Shown in pieces: positions 51,099 through 59,686 of a stretch of 64,000 nucleotides of DNA; the first letter of the stretch is position 1, and every line of letters begins with the position of its first letter. The stretch lies in NCBI RefSeq assembly GCF_011074885.1, contig NC_054689.1:806001-870000 (forward strand). The letters are read 5' to 3'. Under the pieces are notes generated by a model. That model worked only from the letters and a program-made list of their open reading frames with translations, was not told the DNA's origin and searched no databases. Origin of the DNA: Brettanomyces bruxellensis. Its lineage: Eukaryota; Ascomycota; Pichiomycetes; Pichiales; Pichiaceae. A program made the position numbers and the translations under genes.

Positions 51099-53219
51099 TC
51101 ACCACACCTGTGTTTCTTCAAAGTAACTGAAGTTTGGATCTGAGCCTTTGAGGTGTTTTACCAACTCTGCTCTCACAGTATCATTAATACGTGCATGAGC
51201 ACAGCAACCGAATGCTACTGTGCCATTTGCATTGCTTAACTCCCTTTCAACAATTTGCTGGCTATCCATTCGGCCTTCGATAAATGTTATATAATCAAAG
51301 TACTTTTTGATTTCATTAGAAGTGCTCAATTCTCGAACTTGCGCTGAACCCTTGGATTCATTTTCTGAGTTTGTTGAAGAATCATTAACAGATTCAGAAA
51401 TATCAATAATCGGGAAGCAATTATTTGGATGAGTGACATATACAACTGGATTGAATGGAAGACCCTTCAACGCAGATAATTCTTCCGCAAAGCAATCAAT
51501 ATAGCTGTAATCTGTGATAGTCCAATACAGCTTTATCTCCGTTTTTGAAGAGGAGTCCATTAAACTCTTGACAGAAGGATAAGAGCCGGGAAATCCATTT
51601 CCACTGGAAATAAACACAGCTTTATCATAGTGATGATAAGGATTTTGGTTTCCGTATGGACCATCCACTGTTATCCAAATATTTCTTGATGATCCTTTCT
51701 CTGCTTTAACAAAATTGGCAATTCTTTTAGTAGCTCCTTGCTTCACTTTGCAATAGAAACGTATGGTATTTTCTTCTCTCAAATAAGATATTATGGTGAA
51801 TGGATGTGTCTGCCAAAACGTTCCAGGTGTTAGGAAACGAATAAATGCATGAGCTCCTGGGTATGTTCTCCACAGACCGAAGGCAGAAGAAACAGTGATT
51901 CTCAATGTGGTATCATTAATAAGTTGCACGCGAGCATTTCTAACTCCACCAAACTGAAGAACACGAAGCGATCGAATAAATCTATCAAACACCCAGATAG
52001 CTATACATGTCCAGTAATATGGTGCAAATTCTAGGGTATTAACATGATAATGAATTGCATATAGAAAGACCGCAGCAAGTACGATATGACAAAATGCAAA
52101 TACCTGGTAGGAATAACGTCTAATAAAGAAGACGGAAGTAGCACCCATTAACCAGAGGAGAATTATAGAAACAATTCCATATCTATAATAAGTGGAGGCC
52201 AATCGTGATGCGGTCTTTCCCAAACCGGCACTCTGGACAGAAAAGGAAATTGCATGAACCAACATTTCTAAGAGAACAATTCTTGCAATCCATTTATGAA
52301 GAGTAACAAACCTGGAATACTTCCATCTGGTGAAAAGTTGAAAGATATTATTTCTACCCGGGAATATAAAAAGTAACGGGAATTGGTAACTGGCAAGAAT
52401 AGCCGTTCTATCACCGTAATATCTGGAAATACCAGCAGATCTCTTTTTGAAAACAGGATCACCATCATGATAACTAAAACCGATAATGGCACAAGAGAAA
52501 AGTGAATACAAAAAGATTCCACATAGTAAAATGCTCTCGAATCTATCTGGAAACTGACCTAATTTCCATGCCTCTATATGTTTTTTTCCAAACGTTGCAG
52601 GTAGTGTTATATACTTAACTAGCTTTTTCGTAAGGCCTCTCTTGCTTTTATTTTCAACCGTTGGAGAGATCACACATAGCCAATTAAAAATTCCTGCAAT
52701 GACCATTATTCCCGCTAAAATGGCAAGGAACGAAATACCCAAATAATGAGACGTTCTATAGTTTCCCCATCTGCTGCGATACGAATCAGAATACCTGGTG
52801 TAAAGATTGTTCACTAAAGCACCTTTAATTGGTACATTTGTCGTCTTCGGCTTCTGTGCTTTAGTATCTATGTCAACAATATAGCTTGTTGCATTCTTGT
52901 ATTGCTTCTTAAGAGAAGAATGTGTTGGAACCTTTTTAGCTTTGCTGCAAAATTGTATGATAGCAGATTCAACATCTGTATCAAATTCCGACGTATGTTG
53001 ATAAGCACAAGAAATCCAAGATCCTAACTCAGCCTTATTCTTACAGGCACATCCATAGCCTTTCTTTTTCTTGGATCCAGGACAGTATGTTGTAACATTT
53101 TCGATAGCTGCTTTGCATGACATTGCAACATATTGAGGTCCAGAATATGAGACCCAAGTATCAGAGGCGAATGTAGAAATTATAAAAAAAGCATAGCTTA
53201 GAGCTTTAGAGAGCTTCAT
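51099..53219 (-). CDS. Ferric/cupric reductase, FRE family
   Basis: Plasma-membrane flavocytochrome that reduces extracellular Fe(III) or Cu(II). The 706 residues have a signal peptide (about 1-18) and an extracellular Cys-rich domain (about 30-105; C-x-A-C-K-N-K). Several membrane helices follow, with haem-ligand histidines in LHKWIARIVLLEMLVHAISF (about 300-320) and F-C-H-I-V-L-A-A-V-F-L-Y-A-I-H-Y-H (about 375-390). The FAD site is HPFTI (about 470) and the NADPH-binding start is I-S-S-G-N-G-F-P-G (about 540). The order is that of S. cerevisiae Fre1/Fre2, but the exact paralog cannot be told. A TGCACCCA motif lies about 70 bp upstream. The start ATG gives the signal peptide. Confidence 0.88.
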   Translation of the reverse strand: MKLSKALSYAFFIISTFASDTWVSYSGPQYVAMSCKAAIENVTTYCPGSKKKKGYGCACKNKAELGSWISCAYQHTSEFDTDVESAIIQFCSKAKKVPTHSSLKKQYKNATSYIVDIDTKAQKPKTTNVPIKGALVNNLYTRYSDSYRSRWGNYRTSHYLGISFLAILAGIMVIAGIFNWLCVISPTVENKSKRGLTKKLVKYITLPATFGKKHIEAWKLGQFPDRFESILLCGIFLYSLFSCAIIGFSYHDGDPVFKKRSAGISRYYGDRTAILASYQFPLLFIFPGRNNIFQLFTRWKYSRFVTLHKWIARIVLLEMLVHAISFSVQSAGLGKTASRLASTYYRYGIVSIILLWLMGATSVFFIRRYSYQVFAFCHIVLAAVFLYAIHYHVNTLEFAPYYWTCIAIWVFDRFIRSLRVLQFGGVRNARVQLINDTTLRITVSSAFGLWRTYPGAHAFIRFLTPGTFWQTHPFTIISYLREENTIRFYCKVKQGATKRIANFVKAEKGSSRNIWITVDGPYGNQNPYHHYDKAVFISSGNGFPGSYPSVKSLMDSSSKTEIKLYWTITDYSYIDCFAEELSALKGLPFNPVVYVTHPNNCFPIIDISESVNDSSTNSENESKGSAQVRELSTSNEIKKYFDYITFIEGRMDSQQIVERELSNANGTVAFGCCAHARINDTVRAELVKHLKGSDPNFSYFEETQVW

Positions 53220-54632
53220 ATTTGATACACCAAACTTTGGTAGCCCAAGCTAATTTATTGATATAAATTGTACAGACTTTGTTTTGAAATGCACCCACCT
53301 GAATGTTCAGATCATTTGCAAACGTACATATATATATATATATATATACATCTACGATAACTAAGTTTTGTTTCTTCTCTACTATTTATTACTCTGCAAG
53401 TCTCTTTGTTATAATAATGAATTTCATTCATTTCAGGTGGAAGAAGTCGACAAATTACTATTTATCAAAGTAGGGGTGGTTTAATGTGCAAATAAGAGTT
53501 AAACAATAATGCAGATCAGAAATGAACACAGTCTTTTCACCCATGCTTTACCCAATGTAATAGGATAAATATAAAATCTTATGTAAGATAAATATGAAAT
53601 CATTTTTTTCTGTATGTTATTTTTTTTCAAGGATACATAAGTATAACAACAAAGGAAACAAGAATTAATGATTTTTGGTCTTTATTGTATGCTTATTGTA
53701 AATTGCAATATTTTCAGCCCAATGAATTCTAAGCGGTGAAACTGTCGATGGTGCATCTCGCAAATTGTTAATCATAGTATTTAATAAGCAAAAAAGGGTT
53801 GAAAAGCCTGGATATAACGGATATAAACGAACAAAGTGGTTACAAATTACCCACAAAAAGTTTGTTGATTGTTTTGATAATAATCCGAGATTAGTAGTAC
53901 TATTATGCTTGAAACAATAGCAGAGCACTGATCTTTTAGATAAAACCGACTGCTCCGGAAATTTTAACCTTGTTCCTGATTTATTTTCCTTATTCAACGA
54001 CTCACAAGACTTGAAAAGTTTTTAAAATAATCCCTGCCATTATTTGATGAACCTCAATAAAGATTATGAAATGAGTAGTGAAAGTCATATTGTAATTATG
54101 ATTACATTCTCATTCATTGTGAATGATGATAATTAAACATAAATTTATATGTGCAAATTTCTTTTAAACCCTGATACGGGTCCCCTCCTCCAATAAAATC
54201 TGGTTGAATTAAAGCTCTTCACATATTCCATCAGTCATTATCATATACTGTTGCTGTTCACAACGCAAATTTTTTTGACAAGACACATCAACAGCAAATA
54301 CTAATTAAAACGAAATACAACAAGGGTTCAATTTATACTCCGCCAGCCACATCCTCAAGAAATTGAAAACAAAATAACGAATGAAAGATGCTCAGATTTA
54401 CACCCTATTGTAATATATAATCATGATTCAAGATAGAAAGCATAGGATGGATTAAAGTTAATTTAGAGTGTGTTGCAGTTAAAGAAGTAACGACCTTCAA
54501 AGACGGGACGATAATTATTTTTCTACGCGAATAGCCATGATCAAAAGTTGTTCCTTTCCAACATAGTGTTGACACACTTCTTCGGTTTATGTCGCATTTC
54601 TTATTTGATAAGAATTTAGTTTCAACAAACTA
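53220..54632. other. Intergenic region between the FRE gene and the PEX22-like gene
   Basis: 1.4 kb, AT-rich, with an (AT)n run (53328-53348) and a TGCACCCA motif. A 110-codon minus frame at 53665-53997 has only a TTG start and no features. No gene is called. Confidence 0.5.
53290..53297. promoter_or_regulatory. Aft-type iron-responsive motif upstream of the FRE gene
   Basis: TGCACCCA fits the Aft1/Aft2 consensus YRCACCCR and lies 71-78 bp before the reductase ATG. Whether this yeast uses an Aft regulator is unknown. Confidence 0.35.
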
Positions 54633-55205
54633 ATGACAAAAAAACAATCAAACAAGTCTACGCTATTTAGGGCAGTTACAAGCATTGTCATTATTGGGAG
54701 TGCTATATATACTGCTTATCAGCTATGGAATAGCCAACAATCAGACGATGATATTAGAGAAGGAAATTCCTTTCAAGATGAGACGAATGGTGGTGAAATA
54801 AGTTTGAAGAAGAAGCTTCCTAGGAATACTAAGATCACTCTTGTTGTAACACAAGGGACTTTGAAAAGTATAAAAGAACACAACAATATAGGCGAGCAAT
54901 GTATTGATATTCAGCAATATTTGAGATATTACCCCGGCTTGACGTTAATACTATATCCAGGTATTAACATCAACGATCTTCGAACATATTTTGAGATTGA
55001 TGATAGTTTATTGCACAGAATCATACCGACAACAAAGGAGGAAAGCATATTTCATGTTGCAAAGCAGCTGGATTCTTTCATCAATTTATTCAATTTTGAT
55101 GACTTCGAAATGCATTTTGATATTATAGTACAAAAGTTTCACATCGATGACTTTCTTAAAAATCTTACCGACATGAAGAATTGCTTATTTACTGATTTCA
55201 TATAA
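54633..55205 (+). CDS. PEX22: Candidate peroxin PEX22 (single-anchor membrane protein)
   Basis: Pex22 anchors the ubiquitin-conjugating enzyme Pex4 to the peroxisome for receptor recycling. This 190-residue protein has the matching architecture: a short Lys-rich N-terminus, one transmembrane helix (about 14-32), an acidic linker and a compact alpha/beta domain. That domain has strand-like blocks KITLVVTQGTL (about 67-77), LTLILYPGIN (about 103-112), HRIIPTTKEESIFHVAKQL (about 125-143) and HFDIIVQKF near 170. Length agrees with S. cerevisiae Pex22 (180). The family is poorly conserved in sequence, so this is a fold-and-layout call. The stop codon is 9 bp from the convergent SCP1 stop. Confidence 0.5.
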   Translation: MTKKQSNKSTLFRAVTSIVIIGSAIYTAYQLWNSQQSDDDIREGNSFQDETNGGEISLKKKLPRNTKITLVVTQGTLKSIKEHNNIGEQCIDIQQYLRYYPGLTLILYPGININDLRTYFEIDDSLLHRIIPTTKEESIFHVAKQLDSFINLFNFDDFEMHFDIIVQKFHIDDFLKNLTDMKNCLFTDFI

Positions 55206-55214
55206 TGATAAATG

Positions 55215-55841
55215 CTACTGCATATCCTGTGGTCTGTTTCCGATATTTCTTCTTGCACCAAATATAATGTGCTCTGTGGCCTGATTACTTCCACCCATAT
55301 ATCCATATTCGGCAGTACTCCATCCCTCCCCTTTCAAATACTTTGGCTTCTTTGGCACTTTTGGTGGTTCATGTCTCTTCGCAATTGCTGGACCTATTAG
55401 TGGATATCCTTGTTCTGGCATGGTCTTATGAATAAATTGAGATAATGTCTGTAATGTTAAAAGAACCTGATATGGATCCTTTTCTTGATATAAATCAACT
55501 GTCTGGAAAAGTTCATCCTGGGGAACACCTTTAAGCTTGATGAAGGTCAAGAATTTTTCTATATTTTCCATTTGCATGAATGGAATTGTGCTGTTTCTAT
55601 ATTTAACTGATCCTTCTCCCCAAATTGAATTGATCAATTCACATAATGCCGTTCCATCTTTGAGATAATCTACAATATCTGATGATATTAGATCGGATTC
55701 ATCGATTTTGCCTCTTAAAATAGTTGCGAGCCATTGCTTTGTTTCATCTATGAGCTCTGTATTGTTATACTTTGCTAGTCTTGATGCTTTAAGATCTTGA
55801 TCAAGATTTGTAATCTTGTCTGGATTTGACTGCGGAGACAT
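55215..55841 (-). CDS. SCP1: Calponin/transgelin homolog SCP1
   Basis: Actin-bundling protein of cortical patches. The 208 residues carry a single calponin-homology domain (about 28-140), with ETKQWLATIL, LKDGTALCELINSIW and the D-L-Y-Q-E-K-D-P-Y-Q-V-L-L-T-L segment. A Pro/Lys-rich linker follows (about 152-168), then a C-terminal calponin-like repeat GSNQATEHIIFGARRNIG. Length equals about 200 in S. cerevisiae. Together with the formin it is the second actin regulator in the window. Divergent upstream is a 20-bp perfect AT palindrome. Confidence 0.93.
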   Translation of the reverse strand: MSPQSNPDKITNLDQDLKASRLAKYNNTELIDETKQWLATILRGKIDESDLISSDIVDYLKDGTALCELINSIWGEGSVKYRNSTIPFMQMENIEKFLTFIKLKGVPQDELFQTVDLYQEKDPYQVLLTLQTLSQFIHKTMPEQGYPLIGPAIAKRHEPPKVPKKPKYLKGEGWSTAEYGYMGGSNQATEHIIFGARRNIGNRPQDMQ

Positions 55842-55910
55842 GCTATTAATTGCACAACTTGATATTACAATTCAGGAGTAAAATGATGCGTGTTTCTTTA
55901 TATATTATGT

Positions 55911-55930
55911 ATATGTATATATATACATAT
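55911..55930. repeat. 20-bp perfect AT-rich palindrome
   Basis: ATATGTATAT followed directly by its reverse complement ATATACATAT, 70 bp upstream of the SCP1 ATG. Confidence 0.7.
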
Positions 55931-56008
55931 CAGCAATCTGTGTGCATTAGTTAAATTTGCATTTAAAGTGCACAGGGCTTCTTCTGAGGCTCGGCGTGAA
56001 TTCAGATC

Positions 56009-56041
<33 letters not shown>

Positions 56042-56656
56042 CTTGCATTTATCGTCTCTGTTTCAAGCGTGAAAAGAAACTGCCATCCTAGAGATAATTC
56101 ACACTCGAGGCAACGCTAAAAATAAACTTGATGACCAAAAAAGCCACGTAAAGTACATGATAATATTACAAGCATACGGATCTGTAGAGAAAGTGTCATG
56201 CCTAATACAAATGAACAAAACGATGATTTAAAGAAAAAATAAGAATGTCCTGAATTCTATGTCTGACATTTACTGCCTGGTATGAGGTTGATTCATTTAA
56301 CCGCACATTTCCTTTTGACAAATACTAAAGCTCCTATAAAGAAAGAAGCACAGGGACCCCGTGCGGCGCGAAAAATGAATAATGAAGAAAAGCTTCCTTA
56401 TGGTATGAGAAAAGAAAATTGCCATCGCGCATTGTCAGAAATAATCTGCGAAACCAGTTTTCCACGAACGGTTCGTAAATTGCTGTTTATGAAATTAACG
56501 CTGAATGGTTCTTAGCATTGCCCTTATTATCAATTGTGGTCTCTCCTCTGTCCACTAATCAGATATGTATAATTATTATAATATTATAATTTTTTTTTTC
56601 CCCCCCCCCTTTTTTTTTTCTTGCAATCTAACCCCTCGTACTATCTTCTGGTGTAA

Positions 56657-56670
56657 ATCAATCGATTGAT
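56657..56670. promoter_or_regulatory. 14-bp palindrome upstream of the YGNQ-repeat gene
   Basis: ATCAATCGATTGAT is its own reverse complement and lies 132-145 bp before the ATG, just upstream of a TATA-like sequence. It may bind a dimeric factor. Confidence 0.4.
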
Positions 56671-56801
56671 ATTGTAATGTAATTTTTTCAAGAATCTATA
56701 AATACTGCGAGGGTCCCGTAGTTCGGTGATTAAAAACGATATTTCAAGTCTCCACATACCTCCGGTAAGCACAATTAATTGCAATATTACATATAGCAAA
56801 C

Positions 56802-57893
56802 ATGTCTTCTGAACAACAGATTAATCAGATGATTCAGCAGGCTCTACAGACTGGCAACAGTTCTGAGGCCAAGAACATTCTTCAGCAGGCAGCATCCGCT
56901 TGTGAGCAGAATAGGTTAAACCCAAACACTTACAGTCGTGTTCTTCTAGCTCTCGGAGATGTTTTACTTAAAGAAGGAGATGTCCAAAATGCCGTTAACC
57001 AATACAAGCGTGCAGCAGAACTTGATGAAGTCGATGGTAAAATTGACAACCCAGAGGTTCAAAGAAAGCTCAATTCAGTTCTCAATAATGTTACAGGACA
57101 GCTTCATTCATCAGTTGCTAATGACAGTAATGCATCCCAAAATGACAGAGACTTGAGTTCGATGCTATTGAACCAGATCACAGGCTCGAGGAACTCAAAC
57201 TCTTCAAAGTTTGCTATGTTAGGCTCTCTTTTATCTGGCTCTCATGGAAATCAGGGTAAGTCAGGAGGCTTTATGAGCTTGATTTCATCCTTGTCGCATT
57301 CTGGTGCAAAACCCCAACAGGTGAACCAGTCTGGCGGCTTCAATTTGGGTTCCCTAATGGGTGTAGCCGGTGGAGCTGGTCTTGGTGCCGGGGCAGCAAG
57401 TTCTGGAGGACTTGGTTCAATGGTGAGTGGATTGATGGGTGGAGGAAAGCACAATAATTACGGAAACCAGAGTTATGGAAACCAGGGATATGGAAACCAG
57501 GGATATGGAAATCAAGGCTATGGAAATCAGAATTACGGAAATCAAGGATACGGAAATCAAGGATTTGGAAACCAGGGTTACGAACATCACGGCCGTAAGC
57601 ATCATGGAAATGACAACCAGAACTTTGGAAACCAGTTTCAAGATGAAGGAAGGCGTCATAATGGCGGCTTTGGTGGAATGGGCGATGATTTTGGTAATGG
57701 TGGAAATGATGAGGGAAGATTTGGAGGATCAGGTCGCCCACCTCCTCAACAGGGAAATAATCAAGGTGGAGGCTTTATGGATATGGCTCAGAGTTTTATG
57801 GGGGGAAATAACCAAGGCGGAAACGGTGGAAATGGTGGAATGGGTTCTATGATGAATATGGCCCAAAATTTCATGAACAATCGCAGACATTGA
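56802..57893 (+). CDS. Gly/Gln/Asn-rich protein with eight YGNQ repeats, unknown
   Basis: 363 residues. The first 105 or so form a helical, TPR-like region rich in Gln and Asn (Q-Q-I-N-Q-M-I-Q-Q-A-L start; GDVLLKEGDVQNAVNQYKRAAEL at about 52-74). A Gly/Ser-rich middle has L-G-S-L-x-x-G hydrophobic patches (about 139-215). Residues 220-259 are eight contiguous five-residue repeats of Y-G-N-Q-G (one F, one S and one N variant). The tail is Gly/Asn/His-rich, ends M-x-N-M-A-Q-N-F-M-N-N-R-R-H, and repeats an M-x-x-M-A-Q-x-F-M motif. The composition is prion-like or phase-separating. It is plausibly an abundant or stress-related fungal protein; no function can be assigned. A TATA-like box lies about 100 bp upstream. 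Confidence 0.8.
   Translation: MSSEQQINQMIQQALQTGNSSEAKNILQQAASACEQNRLNPNTYSRVLLALGDVLLKEGDVQNAVNQYKRAAELDEVDGKIDNPEVQRKLNSVLNNVTGQLHSSVANDSNASQNDRDLSSMLLNQITGSRNSNSSKFAMLGSLLSGSHGNQGKSGGFMSLISSLSHSGAKPQQVNQSGGFNLGSLMGVAGGAGLGAGAASSGGLGSMVSGLMGGGKHNNYGNQSYGNQGYGNQGYGNQGYGNQNYGNQGYGNQGFGNQGYEHHGRKHHGNDNQNFGNQFQDEGRRHNGGFGGMGDDFGNGGNDEGRFGGSGRPPPQQGNNQGGGFMDMAQSFMGGNNQGGNGGNGGMGSMMNMAQNFMNNRRH
57459..57578 (+). repeat. Eight 15-bp coding tandem repeats
   Basis: 120 bp of TAY-GGA-AAY-CAR-GGN units, with synonymous variation between copies, encoding YGNQG. Confidence 0.85.
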
Positions 57894-58132
57894 GCAGAGG
57901 AGGGACAATGCATTGTTCTATTTAATGGTTTTTACTCTGCTGCTATTCGATTATTTTGTGCGTTTTCTTTCTCTTTTCTTTCTCCTTTTCGTATAATTTA
58001 TTACTGCTTCTTGATTTTTCAAAAGTCTTGTAAGACTTCATGTTTTAGCATTCCTGTATAAAATTAATCATATTACATATTTACTGCCTACACTTTGCCA
58101 AGTGCTTGCCTTTTCCTCTATTTTTGTTTTAC

Positions 58133-59281
58133 CTATTTACACATCCTTTTGCTTGGTTGTATGTTGGATGACAGCCCTAATCTTTTGCCGGATGATGACG
58201 CCTGTCTCGTAATTCTATTTCCCAAAACACTATTTTCCTTATTATCATCTCTCTTTTTAAAGGCAGAAACAGTGGACCTTTTCACGGGCCCAGATCTGGC
58301 ATGGTTAATAAATGTGGATTTTGATATTTGCGATTGCTTGCTTGGGTCATACTTCAGACTGGTTTGAAGTGAGGGGTCTTTCAATATACTCTCAGCGCTT
58401 TTTGCAGCCACAAATGTCACATTTGCTGGTATAGAAGACTTTGTAGAGTTATTTTCCATGGTACTTGGTCCAGAGTTCTTGTTGTTATCCGCGTTATCAT
58501 TGCTGATATCATGCTCAGGCTCAGAGTCAGGAATTGGCTTTTCTGCAAAATCATCTTTCTGACTAAGCTCTTCGGGCCAATCATCACTGAACAAAAAGGA
58601 ATCATCACTTGCTGCCTGAGATGATCTTGTAGGGCCAACCCGTTTGGTTATGGCTGAAGACTTTATGGTTGCAGTGTCTTTACTAGCTCCAAGTTTATTG
58701 GTACTCGCTATATTTAAATCAGGCTTTTCTTTCTTCACAGAAACCCTCATCAAGTTTTCCTCGTCAAAATTCTTCGGTGGCTGCTTCACTTTGGTGATCT
58801 TGGAAAGGAAATCTTTATCATAAAGACAATTACCTAAAGCATTACCAAATTGTCGAAGTGCTCGCTTCATTCCATCTGTAACTGCTTCCTTCTTACACTT
58901 GTCAAATGCCGCACTTTTTGTCCGGCAATTGTCGATAGACCCATATCCTATATCTTCATGAAATGTCCCATCCTTAAGTGAAACTCGTACTATTGCACTA
59001 AGCCCCATGCTGATAGATCCACCTCTTTCATCAATGTAATCCACCTGGAAGTTCTTAAGCTCTGTGCACCACCCGTTAGGTCCAAATATGTTATTTGCCA
59101 AATTTATCGCTTTCCAGCCCTCCAAATATTGTATGCTGTTGTATCCTGGTCCCTTTCTCTTGCTTATAAATTCTGGTCCCAATTGCTTATCTAGGGCTTC
59201 TGCGATTCGGATCAGTTCATCCTGTGTATATTGGACAAAAGGTACCATGCTTTGTGATTTTTGAAACTTTCTATCCATCAT
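58133..59281 (-). CDS. RAD52: Recombination mediator RAD52
   Basis: Loads Rad51 onto RPA-coated ssDNA and anneals strands. The 382 residues (471 in S. cerevisiae) contain the conserved annealing domain (about 20-185): GPEFISKRKGPGYNSIQYLEGWKAINLANNIFGPNGW, then VRVSLKDGTFHEDIGYGSIDNC and KKEAVTDGMKRALRQFGNALGNCLYD. The C-terminal half is disordered and holds FVAAK at 290-294, corresponding to the FVTAK-type Rad51-binding motif of yeast Rad52. Either of two adjacent ATGs could start it. An ACGCGAAA motif lies about 130 bp upstream. RAD52 and NDC1 are divergent neighbours here as in S. cerevisiae. Confidence 0.95.
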   Translation of the reverse strand: MMDRKFQKSQSMVPFVQYTQDELIRIAEALDKQLGPEFISKRKGPGYNSIQYLEGWKAINLANNIFGPNGWCTELKNFQVDYIDERGGSISMGLSAIVRVSLKDGTFHEDIGYGSIDNCRTKSAAFDKCKKEAVTDGMKRALRQFGNALGNCLYDKDFLSKITKVKQPPKNFDEENLMRVSVKKEKPDLNIASTNKLGASKDTATIKSSAITKRVGPTRSSQAASDDSFLFSDDWPEELSQKDDFAEKPIPDSEPEHDISNDNADNNKNSGPSTMENNSTKSSIPANVTFVAAKSAESILKDPSLQTSLKYDPSKQSQISKSTFINHARSGPVKRSTVSAFKKRDDNKENSVLGNRITRQASSSGKRLGLSSNIQPSKRMCK

Positions 59282-59686
59282 AACATGTGTGTCTTCTTAC
59301 TGGTTCAAATTTTCGGGGATAATCAGAAGCTGAAGATGTAAAAGAGGAAGTAGAAGTGTGTTCCACTAATCCAAGAGGTGATCAATATATGTTTACCGAT
59401 TTGTGCAAGACGCGAAATTTGCAACGCCAAAAAAAATAGCGATCGCCAGAATTATGGGCTCAAATGTGAATGCGACAAAACGGGTCGGCGACCAGTCGAT
59501 AGTAACTTCTGGGGGACACAAATATGAAGTGAAATAAAATATTCGGTGTTAAAATAAATAAAAAAAAAAAAGCTCGTTTCAGACGTACACAAAATTTGGA
59601 ATATGTACTCTTTCCTTTACACTTTCTCGTAGACCCAAGCACATTCATTAGTCCCATTTTCCTTCTGCGAATTTTCCTTAAACATA
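59282..59686. other. Divergent promoter region RAD52-NDC1
   Basis: 405 bp with an ACGCGAAA motif (59410-59417) and a short A run near 59561-59571. No gene. Confidence 0.6.
59410..59417 (+). promoter_or_regulatory. ACGCGAAA motif in the RAD52-NDC1 promoter
   Basis: Same octamer as the pair upstream of SMC3, 129-136 bp from the RAD52 ATG. A G1/S (MBF/SBF-like) site is inferred. Confidence 0.45.

Larger units (their letters stand above)
55842..56801. other. Intergenic region SCP1 to the YGNQ-repeat gene
   Basis: Contains a 20-bp palindrome (55911-55930), a 29-base T run (56013-56041), a T-C-T homopolymer patchwork (about 56591-56620), a 14-bp palindrome ATCAATCGATTGAT (56657-56670), and a TATAAATA box (about 56697). 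A 77-codon ORF (56282-56515) is basic and unrecognised and is not called. Confidence 0.55.

Noticed and set aside
53665..53997. 110-codon minus-strand frame
   Set aside because: Begins with TTG, not ATG, and has no recognisable features.
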